22,150 bases of DNA from Bacteroidales bacterium (GTDB taxonomy: Bacteria; Bacteroidota; Bacteroidia; Bacteroidales; ML635J-15). A model generated the notes under the pieces. It ran no database searches, was not told the origin of the DNA, and saw only the letters and a list, made by a program, of their open reading frames with translations. Position numbers and translations under genes: made by a program. This document shows, one piece after another, positions 6,294 to 13,282 of this stretch (positions within the stretch are counted from its first letter, which is position 1; every line of letters begins with the position of its first letter). The stretch is taken from positions 1 through 22,150 of the forward strand of contig JALOAQ010000043.1 in NCBI GenBank assembly GCA_023228725.1. Reading direction: 5' to 3'.

Positions 6294-7989
6294 ATTCTTT
6301 GATAGTTTGAATTTCTTCTATGTTCAATCCAAAATACTTATAAACTAAATCATCTATTTTATTTATCAGTTTTTCTGAGTTTTCGCTCTCATATATCAAT
6401 CCAACCAACTTAGAAATTTCCGTTTGTAGAGTAGTGTCTGTAGGAATAGGAATAGTATATAAGTCCGATACTTTAATTTGTGGTTGCTTACCATTAGAAA
6501 AACGTATTATTTTTCGTTGTTGAGCATAAAATGTGATAAGTTCAGAATTTAAAAACCCGCATAAAAACTTTAAAAATGAAATTGTAGAATCAGAGTTATT
6601 CCTTAAAGTGAATACATAAAGACTGTTATTTGCTGAACTTGGCTTTCCATCAAATGATGCAATTATTTCTTTTGCAGATTGTCTTATATAAACCTTTGGA
6701 TTATCATAAACAATCTCTTCCCCTAAACCTAATCTTTTCTTGTTTTTTATTCCTTTTGCAGTTAGTTCAGCTTTTAACTTGTCATTTATATTGTCTTGTA
6801 ATGCTTTATCATAATAGAAATATTTTGTATTTTCCATTTGAGCATATTTATCTTTTAACCCTTTAGACCCTTGATAATATGGATAAATACTAACATGAGT
6901 TTTGAGATTTGGTTCATCAAAGACAAATTTATCTTCCATATTTAGAAGCATTACACAAGTTCTCAGATTCTTTTTTGGATAAAGTTCTTTAAGTGTTAAA
7001 CATCTTTTAGAAATTATTTTTTTTACAATTTCTGCACTTTTTGAACATGAATTAAACCTGAACTTATATTGGTCACTTGGATTATTCCAAAGTTTTTGAT
7101 CAACTAGGATAACGCTATCGTCTTCAGCATTTATAATAGTAACTAAGTTGTTTTCTACTTTTGTTTTTTGTAGCGTTAATATTACCTGACCGCTTGCAAC
7201 TTCAAAATCCTTAATGTTGTATTTTATAGATTGAATTTTAGTATTAGCCAGCAAATATTTTCTTGTATGTTCATAAGCGGTTTCAAAAAATGCTAAATCA
7301 ATAATAAAGCTCAACTTCCCATTTTCTTTCAAAAAATCAATTGAATGTTCAATAAATAGCATCACATAATTGATTTTACCATTCTTAAGTGAGTCTGGAA
7401 ACTGTGAATATCTATTTAAGTAATAAACTCTTTGATTTTCATTCTTCTTTCTATCTCTTCTACCGTATAAAGAAACATAAGGAGGGTTTCCTATTACATA
7501 ATCAATTTTTTGCAAAAAATTTGCTAAAGGCAGATTTAAGCTTGTATCAAATAAGGAATTCTCATATTTAGGCTTAATCCTTTTCGTAAAATCATATACA
7601 AAAGCATTAAAGCTACCAAAATACTCTTCATTAAACCTTATTTTATAATATCTTTTTATATTTTGTTTGGTTCTCTCAACCATTTTTTGATCAATATCAA
7701 CAAAACATAGGTTTGATTCCACAAAATTTTGAAATTGAGAGGGCTTTCTATCTTCTTTAAAAATTCTCTCTAATAATCGAATCACAAAAACACCATTACC
7801 ACAAGATGGTTCAAAGAATTTCTTATTTAAAATATCTTTGTCCTTAAAATCTATAACATCTAATATGTTGTCAACAGTTTGTATATTATTCGTAAGAAAA
7901 ACCCCAAAATCTTTTCTATAAGAATTTTTTAATTCTTTTTCGTGATTACCTTGAGTATTGACAACTGATGATGAATGGTTGTAGAACAT
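6277..7989 (-). CDS. Type II DNA N6-adenine methyltransferase (TaqI-like, gamma class) (M)
   Basis: This enzyme should methylate adenine within the cassette's recognition site and protect the host from R. The 570-residue protein has, in order, the SAM-binding motif FEPSCGNG (residues 59-66), an acidic strand FVDID (96-100), and the catalytic NPPY (168-171). This order is that of the gamma class. The C-terminal half (about 340-545) resembles the TaqI-like target-recognition domain: YYQGSKGLKDKY, VYIRQSAKEI, LCGFLNSELITFYAQ, and a closing LYTIPIP. ATG 7989 is the only start before the conserved region. It is transcribed from its own promoter, convergent to C-R, with a 17-nt tail overlap. The first about 28 residues are Asn/Ser-rich and probably disordered. 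A stand-alone methylase is unlikely given C and R next to it. Confidence 0.93.
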   Translation of the reverse strand: MFYNHSSSVVNTQGNHEKELKNSYRKDFGVFLTNNIQTVDNILDVIDFKDKDILNKKFFEPSCGNGVFVIRLLERIFKEDRKPSQFQNFVESNLCFVDIDQKMVERTKQNIKRYYKIRFNEEYFGSFNAFVYDFTKRIKPKYENSLFDTSLNLPLANFLQKIDYVIGNPPYVSLYGRRDRKKNENQRVYYLNRYSQFPDSLKNGKINYVMLFIEHSIDFLKENGKLSFIIDLAFFETAYEHTRKYLLANTKIQSIKYNIKDFEVASGQVILTLQKTKVENNLVTIINAEDDSVILVDQKLWNNPSDQYKFRFNSCSKSAEIVKKIISKRCLTLKELYPKKNLRTCVMLLNMEDKFVFDEPNLKTHVSIYPYYQGSKGLKDKYAQMENTKYFYYDKALQDNINDKLKAELTAKGIKNKKRLGLGEEIVYDNPKVYIRQSAKEIIASFDGKPSSANNSLYVFTLRNNSDSTISFLKFLCGFLNSELITFYAQQRKIIRFSNGKQPQIKVSDLYTIPIPTDTTLQTEISKLVGLIYESENSEKLINKIDDLVYKYFGLNIEEIQTIKESIESF

Positions 7990-7994
7990 ATATT

Positions 7995-8015
7995 TAGCTA
8001 ATTATAGTACGCAAA
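7995..8015 (-). repeat. 21-bp element shared with the C promoter (M copy, inverted)
   Basis: On the minus strand this copy reads TTTGCGTACTATAATTAG followed by CTA; it matches 5363-5383 at 19 of 21 positions. It contains CTA-TAAT-TAG (7998-8007) across the expected transcription start of M. The two copies bracket the C, R and M genes as an inverted repeat. Confidence 0.7.
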
Positions 8016-8043
8016 TTTACTATTAAAACTCCAAATAAACAAA
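8012..8043 (-). promoter_or_regulatory. Promoter of the methyltransferase gene
   Basis: On the minus strand, TTTG (8043-8040), a 20-bp spacer and TAAATTTG (8019-8012) match the Bacteroidota consensus exactly, with the same spacing as the C promoter. Transcription would begin near 8005, about 16 nt before the ATG, on top of the shared 21-bp element. This suggests repression of M by the controller protein. Confidence 0.65.
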
Positions 8044-8061
8044 TATATGACAAAAGTAGGA

Positions 8062-8115
8062 AAGCACAATAAATGGTTTTGCATCAGGTGGGTTAATTGC
8101 TTCGTTTCATTGTTT
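8062..8115. other. Intergenic element with imperfect inverted ends, less AT-rich than its surroundings
   Basis: Between the M promoter and the thiL stop lies a stretch with ACAATAAA (8066-8073) and TTTCATTGT (8105-8113) as nearly complementary ends, around a G-rich centre (GCATCAGGTGGG). It is less AT-rich than the rest of the gap and has no start codon giving a useful reading frame. It could be a small interspersed repeat or the scar of the cassette's insertion. Weak call. Confidence 0.25.
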
Positions 8116-8129
8116 TAAGTTTCAAATTT

Positions 8130-9155
8130 TCACCAACCTTGTGCTTTAAGTTCAATTTCTTCGCCGTATTTTGGGACTATGACTTTCTTTTCAGGATTTT
8201 CATGCATATAACCAATAATGCTAATATCTTGAACTTTTTCAATTTTATCTTTTTCGGATAAAGGAATAGTAAACAATAATTCATAATCCTCACCGCCGTT
8301 TAAACTAGGAATTAATGGCTCTAATCTAAATAATTCTGCAGCTTTTGCTGTTTGCTCATTAATTGGAATTTTATCTTCAAAAATCACCGCTCCTAAATTT
8401 GATTGTTTACATAAATGCAAAATTTCAGAAGACAAACCGTCAGAAACATCAATCATAGAACTTGGTTTAATACCTGCTTCTTTAAGTCTGTTTATAATGT
8501 CGCGTCTTGGTTCTGGTTTAAGTTGTCTTTCTATAATATATTCATAATTTTGTAAATCAGGTTGAATTTGTGGGTCTTGGATAAAAATTTCTTTTTCTCT
8601 TTCTAAAATTTGCAAACCCATATAAGCAGCTCCCAAATCTCCACTTACGCAAATTAAATCATTTTTTTGTGCTGTTGACCTATAAACAATATCTTCCTTT
8701 CTTGCTTCTCCAACAACAGTTATATTTATAAATAACCCTGATAATGAGCTTGTTGTGTCTCCACCAATTAATTCAACATCAAATCTTTCGCAGGCTAATA
8801 AAATCCCTTCGTAAAGCAAATCTAAGGCTTCAACTGAGAACTTCTTACTTATTGCAATAGAGACGGTTATGTACTTGGGTTTTGCATTCATGGCATAAAT
8901 ATCGCTTAAATTTACAACCACTGCTTTATATCCCAAATGTTTGAGAGGAGAATAAATTAAATTAAAATGAATACCTTCAACCAATAAATCAGTTGCAATT
9001 AAAAAACAATTATCTTGGCTTGATTCAAAAACTGCAGCATCATCTCCCACTCCTTTAACTAATTTTTTATCAGTAATAGTAAAATTTTTAGTTAACCTAT
9101 CGATTAGACCAAATTCTCCTAAATTTGAAATTTCATTTAATTTATTTTTCTTCAT
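8130..9155 (-). CDS. thiL: Thiamine-monophosphate kinase (ThiL)
   Basis: ThiL phosphorylates thiamine monophosphate to the active cofactor thiamine diphosphate with ATP, the last step of the pathway. The 341-residue protein opens with GEFGLIDRL and GVGDDAAVF, whose Asp pair binds the metal-nucleotide. It continues with ATDLLVEGIHF and the VVNLSDIYAMNAKP helix, followed by GGDTTSS, VSGDLGAAYMGLQ, IDVSDGLSSE and NGGEDYELLF, the standard AIRS/PurM-type order. Length is normal. No other thi genes are in the window. It is divergent from the secreted repeat protein; its own candidate promoter lies about 40 bp upstream. Confidence 0.96.
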   Translation of the reverse strand: MKKNKLNEISNLGEFGLIDRLTKNFTITDKKLVKGVGDDAAVFESSQDNCFLIATDLLVEGIHFNLIYSPLKHLGYKAVVVNLSDIYAMNAKPKYITVSIAISKKFSVEALDLLYEGILLACERFDVELIGGDTTSSLSGLFINITVVGEARKEDIVYRSTAQKNDLICVSGDLGAAYMGLQILEREKEIFIQDPQIQPDLQNYEYIIERQLKPEPRRDIINRLKEAGIKPSSMIDVSDGLSSEILHLCKQSNLGAVIFEDKIPINEQTAKAAELFRLEPLIPSLNGGEDYELLFTIPLSEKDKIEKVQDISIIGYMHENPEKKVIVPKYGEEIELKAQGW

Positions 9156-9193
9156 AAAATAATTTTTGGCAATATATTTGAAATAAATTTGTA

Positions 9194-9223
9194 CAAAAGT
9201 ATGAAAAGTATATTAGTTTTCAT
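9194..9223 (-). promoter_or_regulatory. Candidate thiL promoter
   Basis: On the minus strand TACTTTTG (9201-9194) is a perfect -7 box. The -33 position 19 bp upstream holds ATG (9223-9221) rather than TTG, so that part is weak. Expected start near 9188, leader about 33 nt. It overlaps the opposite-strand candidate promoter at 9201-9231. Confidence 0.45.
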
Positions 9224-9231
9224 TATTTTTG
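9201..9231 (+). promoter_or_regulatory. Candidate promoter of the secreted repeat-protein gene
   Basis: TATTTTTG at 9224-9231 is a perfect -7 box, with ATG (9201-9203) 20 bp upstream instead of TTG. Transcription would start near 9238. A TTG in frame with the following gene lies inside this -7 box, so it cannot be the translation start; ATG 9253 is preferred. A direct repeat of AAAAGTAT (9195-9202, 9204-9211) lies in the shared region. Confidence 0.4.
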
Positions 9232-9252
9232 TTGAAACTAAATATTATAATC

Positions 9253-10359
9253 ATGGAAAAATATAAAATTATACTGTTTTTGCCCTTGCTTTTTCTTATG
9301 TCTTCCATGAAGTCGAATGTAAATGCTCAAAATATTTCATTTTTAACAGATTATTTGAATAATGTTTCTGTTTTTGATAATGGCAATTTAAAGCAAGTTG
9401 AACATTTGCCTATAAAATCTTATATAGTAGGAAACAATATGTTTGCTTATGAAGATAATGCAGGAAATTTCAAAATTTATCATAATCATTTTTTACACAA
9501 GTTGAGCAGTTTTGCAAGTTCATATATGGTAAGCGATAATTTGGCGGCTTGGAAAATGAATACACAACTCAAAGTTTTTGATAAGGGTTCATCTTTAACT
9601 TTAAGCACTATGGCACAAGAATATTTTTTAAGCGATGATATAGTTGTGTGGTTTGATGATTACGAGAAAAAATTAAAAGCATACTATAATAAAGAAATTT
9701 ATGAATTAGACGATGCTTTGGCAACAGGCAGTTCAAACGAAGTTTTTATAAGTGAAAATATTGTAGCTTTTGTTGCTTCTCAAGGCTATCTTGGAGTATT
9801 TTATGAAGGTGAAATTGAAGATTTAGGATATTACGACAGAATTAAATCTTTGGAAATTGGACGAGATATTATCGCTTTTGTTGAAGAACCTTTAAATAAT
9901 TTTCAAGTGTATTATTTTGGCGATATTTCTGATATTGAAAGTTTTGAGCCAAACTCATACAAAACAGGCGACTCTTTTGTTGCCTATGTTGATGCAAATA
10001 AGTATTTAAAAGTTTTTTATAATTATAAAGTTGAAACAATTTCGTTTGATGAGCCAAATTTTTATGAAGTAGCTGATGAACTAATGGTTTTTGGAGTGCA
10101 AAACTATTTCAAAGTTTGGTATAAGGGACAAGTTTTTACACTTGATAGCCATATTCCTCAAAATTATAAAATAAATAATAATGTAGCAGCATGGATAGAC
10201 CAATTAGGTTATTTAAAATTTTTTGATGGACAAAAAGTTGAAACTATCTCTTATGAGAAAATTGAAAACTTTGAAATTCACGGCTCTTGTGTAAAATACA
10301 GCTTCGGTGTGCATTCCGAAAATATTTATTTTCAAGCTAAAACTTATAAAAACGATTAA
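9253..10359 (+). CDS. Secreted protein of about nine degenerate 33-38-residue repeats, function unknown
   Basis: The 368-residue protein starts with a clear signal peptide (positive N-terminus, hydrophobic core, cleavage probably after VNAQ), so it is exported. The rest is built of about nine or ten degenerate repeats. Their pattern is roughly aromatic-x-V-x-(D/N)-N-hydrophobic-(A/V)-(W/Y/F), about five residues, L-K-V-(F/W/Y)-(F/Y/D), then a short polar turn and a hydrophobic pair. Clear copies include YIVGNNMFAYEDNAGNFKIY, NIVAFVASQGYLGVFYEG, SFVAYVDANKYLKVFYN and NVAAWIDQLGYLKFFDG. The strand-turn-strand look suggests a beta-propeller or beta-solenoid. No catalytic motif is visible. The end lies 2 nt before queG, so both are probably co-transcribed. 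I do not recognise the family. Confidence 0.8.
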   Translation: MEKYKIILFLPLLFLMSSMKSNVNAQNISFLTDYLNNVSVFDNGNLKQVEHLPIKSYIVGNNMFAYEDNAGNFKIYHNHFLHKLSSFASSYMVSDNLAAWKMNTQLKVFDKGSSLTLSTMAQEYFLSDDIVVWFDDYEKKLKAYYNKEIYELDDALATGSSNEVFISENIVAFVASQGYLGVFYEGEIEDLGYYDRIKSLEIGRDIIAFVEEPLNNFQVYYFGDISDIESFEPNSYKTGDSFVAYVDANKYLKVFYNYKVETISFDEPNFYEVADELMVFGVQNYFKVWYKGQVFTLDSHIPQNYKINNNVAAWIDQLGYLKFFDGQKVETISYEKIENFEIHGSCVKYSFGVHSENIYFQAKTYKND

Positions 10360-10361
10360 AC

Positions 10362-11282
10362 TTGAAAATACCTGCTGAAAAAATTAAAATTCTTGCTAAA
10401 AATTTAGGTTTTGACGATTGTGGAATAGCAAATATTTTAGTAGAAAAAGAAATTATAGAATTTTATAAAAATTGGCTAAAAAATAATTTTAATGCCGAAA
10501 TGAAATTTCTTGAAAATGACGTAGAGAAAAGGTTTGACCCAAAATTAGTTTTTCCTAAAGCTAAATCTGTAATTATTTTTATTTTAAATTACTATTCTCC
10601 AAATTTTTCATCAAAAAGTTACAAAATCTCCAAATACGCCCAAGGGCTTGACTATCATAATATTATAAAAAGTAAATTAAAACAATTCACTGAAATATTA
10701 AAACAAGATTATTCAAATTTTGAAACTTATGAATTTTGCGATACAGCACCGGTTTTAGAAAGATATTTTGCAAAACAAGCAGGTTTAGGCTTTATTGGGA
10801 AAAACCGTTGTTTAATAAATCCTAAATTTGGATCTTGGATTTTTATTGGTGGTATGTTTTGTAATTATGAAATTGTAGCAGACAGCAAACTTAATCTTGA
10901 TTGTGGAAATTGTGATATATGTTTAAAGTCTTGTCCTACAGGTGCTTTAAGTCTAAAAGGTTTGGATGCTCGCAAATGTATTTCTTACCATACAATTGAA
11001 AACAAAGCTGAAATTCCTGAAAATATTAGAAATAAAATTACAAATCAATTATTTGGTTGTGATATTTGTCAAAATGTTTGTCCTTTTAATAAAAACCCGG
11101 TGCAAACTTCTTGTGCCGAACTATTGCCGCAAGAAAATATTCGTGAATTAGAACTTAAAGATATTGAAAGCATTTCCAACAAAGAGTTTGCAAGAAGATA
11201 TAAAAACACCTCTTTATTAAGAACAGGTAGAAAAAAAATCTTAAATAATTTTGAAAATATAAATCGTAATAGAAACAAATAG
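10362..11282 (+). CDS. queG: Epoxyqueuosine reductase (QueG)
   Basis: QueG reduces epoxyqueuosine to queuosine in the wobble position of tRNA using cobalamin and two [4Fe-4S] clusters. The 306-residue protein has CDTAPVLERYFAKQAGLGFI (residues 126-145, with the likely catalytic Asp127), GKNRCLI, and two ferredoxin-like cluster motifs: CGNCDICLKSCPTGAL (Cys181, 184, 187, 191) and CDICQNVCPFN (Cys233, 236, 240). It lacks the C-terminal HEAT-like repeats of longer homologues, as many short forms do. The start is TTG 10362; the next Met is too far in (about residue 47). It follows the repeat-protein gene by 2 nt. Confidence 0.95.
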   Translation: MKIPAEKIKILAKNLGFDDCGIANILVEKEIIEFYKNWLKNNFNAEMKFLENDVEKRFDPKLVFPKAKSVIIFILNYYSPNFSSKSYKISKYAQGLDYHNIIKSKLKQFTEILKQDYSNFETYEFCDTAPVLERYFAKQAGLGFIGKNRCLINPKFGSWIFIGGMFCNYEIVADSKLNLDCGNCDICLKSCPTGALSLKGLDARKCISYHTIENKAEIPENIRNKITNQLFGCDICQNVCPFNKNPVQTSCAELLPQENIRELELKDIESISNKEFARRYKNTSLLRTGRKKILNNFENINRNRNK

Positions 11283-11288
11283 TTTTAT

Positions 11289-11296
11289 TAGTTTTG
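11289..11296 (+). promoter_or_regulatory. Candidate -7 box upstream of ribE
   Basis: TAGTTTTG matches the -7 consensus fully and lies about 29 bp before the ribE ATG, but no TTG is found at the proper -33 distance. ribE may have its own weak promoter or be read from the queG transcript. Confidence 0.3.
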
Positions 11297-11324
11297 CAGA
11301 ATAATTTTTAAAAATTGTAAAAAT

Positions 11325-11933
11325 ATGTTTTCAGGAATAGTTGAAGAAACAGGAAAAGTAGTTAAGATAGAAAAAGACCAAGGTAATTTTCATTTTTTCT
11401 TAACTTGTTCGTTTGCAGACAAGCTAAAAGTTGACCAAAGTCTTGCACACAATGGCGTTTGTCTTACAGTCGTTAATGTTGACAAAGCAAATAAAGTTTA
11501 TCAAGTTACTGCCATTCAAGAAACTCTTGATAAATCCAATTTAGGATTTTTAAAAGTAGGCGATAAAGTAAACTTAGAACGTAGTATGAGCATGGACAAA
11601 TTGCTTGACGGACATTTAGTTCAAGGCCATGTTGACCAAACCGCTGAATGTGTGGAAATTAAAGAATCAGACGGTTCATGGTATTTTACTTTTAAATATG
11701 ATAAATCCCAAGGAAATATTACAGTAGAAAAAGGGTCTATTTCTGTTAATGGTGTTAGTTTAACTGTTGTAAATTCAAAAGATGACAGATTTTCTGTTGC
11801 AATTATTCCATTTACTTATGAAGTAACAAATTTTCACACTTTTAAAACCGGAACAATTGTAAATTTAGAGTTCGACATTATTGGCAAATATATTCAAAAA
11901 ATTATGTCTGCCTATCTTGAAAATAAAGCATAA
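11325..11933 (+). CDS. ribE: Riboflavin synthase alpha chain (RibE/RibC)
   Basis: This enzyme dismutates two 6,7-dimethyl-8-ribityllumazine molecules into riboflavin and a pyrimidine. The 202-residue protein shows the tandem lumazine-binding barrels of the family: the first begins at MFSGIVEETG and contains AHNGVCLTVV. The second begins around LLDGHLVQGHVD and contains SISVNGVSLTVV. A C-terminal helix (IGKYIQKIMSAYL) fits the trimer-forming end. Length and both repeats are complete. It is followed after 21 nt by the flippase gene. No other rib genes are in the window and no FMN riboswitch is seen in the 42-nt gap upstream. Confidence 0.96.
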   Translation: MFSGIVEETGKVVKIEKDQGNFHFFLTCSFADKLKVDQSLAHNGVCLTVVNVDKANKVYQVTAIQETLDKSNLGFLKVGDKVNLERSMSMDKLLDGHLVQGHVDQTAECVEIKESDGSWYFTFKYDKSQGNITVEKGSISVNGVSLTVVNSKDDRFSVAIIPFTYEVTNFHTFKTGTIVNLEFDIIGKYIQKIMSAYLENKA

Positions 11934-11954
11934 TATTTTATTCAACAAATAAGT

Positions 11955-13274
11955 TTGAATATAAAAAAACATATTACTAACGTCAAAGCTTTACAAGCTT
12001 TTCAGGTTATTAGGTTTGGAGTTTTGCTTTTAATCAGCATAATTTTTACGAAAACTAATTTAAAAGTTGGAGAAATTGGCGTTTATGAAACATTTTTATT
12101 GATTGCAGGAGGAATAAGTTTTTTCTGGACAGGGGGAATGTTGCAATCTTTATTAGGAATTTCTAATAATAGTAAAACCTTTGGCAAATCAGAGAAAAAC
12201 TCAATATTTTTTAATGTTTTCATTGTTTTTCTTTTGCTAAGTATATTTTCTGCTATACTCATTTTTTTTAGCCAAAGTGTTATTGCTAAGCTATTTAGCA
12301 TAGGTGGAAATAAAATTCCATATATGAAAATTCTTTTCATGTACATAATTGTTTCAGGACCTGTAAACCTTATTGAATATTTTTATCTTTTAAAAAACAA
12401 AGCTATACATATTATTATTTACGGCTTGCTAAGTTTTGCCTTGCAATTAGTTTGCGTTACTCTACCTGTGCTTTTGGGCTACGATTTAGGTTATGGCTTG
12501 TATGGTTTAGTTTTTGTTAATATTTTGCGTTTTGGAGTTTTACTAATACAAGTTTATAAATATTCAGAGCTTAGGTTTTCAAAAGAATTTTTAAAGGAGT
12601 TTTTTCAATTATCATATCCATTAGTTTTAGGAATATTACTAAGTGGTTCTGCACAATATATAGATGCTTTTTTGGTGTCTTTTAAGTTTGATGAAGCGAG
12701 TTTGGCTATTTTTAGATATGGTGCAAGAGAACTTCCATTTTTTGTATTGTTAATTTATGCATTTTCAAACGCAATGACACCAAAGTTTTCAGACCCAAAT
12801 AATATTGATGCAGCAATTTCAGAATTAAAAAAGGGAACAAAAAGTTTAATGTCGTGGATATTCCCAAGTTCAGTTTTATTGATTTTAACAAGCAAATATT
12901 TATACCCTTTAGTTTTTAACCCAAATTTTTTGCAAAGTGCAGACGTTTTCAATATTTATTTAATGCTTATTGTTATAAGATTTATTTTTTCTCGCACAAT
13001 TTTAATAGGTTTTAAAGATACGAAACCAATTTTCTGGTCTTCTTTGATAGAAGTAATAATAAATGTTAGTTTAAGTTTAATCTTTATAAATATTTGGGGA
13101 ATTATTGGAGTTGCAATAGGAACACTAATTTCATATTTATTTGAAAGCTTATATTTGCTTATCTATTTAAAGAAAAAACACAATATTTCGCCTAATTCTT
13201 ATTTACCTGTAAAACCATATGTGTTATGGACAACTTTATTGATAATTGCTTTTGCTTTTAGTTTTTATATTTAA
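11955..13274 (+). CDS. Wzx-like polysaccharide/oligosaccharide flippase
   Basis: The 439-residue protein is mostly hydrophobic, with about a dozen or slightly more predicted membrane helices, and its layout fits the polysaccharide transporter (PST/Wzx) branch of the MOP superfamily. Such proteins flip lipid-linked sugars across the inner membrane. Supportive features are the N-terminal amphipathic helix before the first membrane span, an Arg/Lys-rich cytoplasmic loop pattern, the FRYGARELPFF segment in the middle and a closing short helix pair ending in KKKHN and a last span. Start is TTG 11955, 21 nt after ribE; the next Met lies inside the membrane region. The next gene begins 8 nt after the stop, so the two are probably one unit. 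Confidence 0.8.
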   Translation: MNIKKHITNVKALQAFQVIRFGVLLLISIIFTKTNLKVGEIGVYETFLLIAGGISFFWTGGMLQSLLGISNNSKTFGKSEKNSIFFNVFIVFLLLSIFSAILIFFSQSVIAKLFSIGGNKIPYMKILFMYIIVSGPVNLIEYFYLLKNKAIHIIIYGLLSFALQLVCVTLPVLLGYDLGYGLYGLVFVNILRFGVLLIQVYKYSELRFSKEFLKEFFQLSYPLVLGILLSGSAQYIDAFLVSFKFDEASLAIFRYGARELPFFVLLIYAFSNAMTPKFSDPNNIDAAISELKKGTKSLMSWIFPSSVLLILTSKYLYPLVFNPNFLQSADVFNIYLMLIVIRFIFSRTILIGFKDTKPIFWSSLIEVIINVSLSLIFINIWGIIGVAIGTLISYLFESLYLLIYLKKKHNISPNSYLPVKPYVLWTTLLIIAFAFSFYI

Positions 13275-13282
13275 TATTTTGT

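Noticed and set aside
6281..6300. Possible terminator hairpin AAAGA...TCTTT at the R/M junction
   Set aside because: Only 5 weak base pairs around a 10-nt loop and all within coding sequence; no T-run that fits.
9229..9252. TTG start 24 nt upstream of the secreted repeat-protein ATG
   Set aside because: It lies in the -7 box of the candidate promoter, so it would not be transcribed; the ATG begins exactly at the signal peptide.
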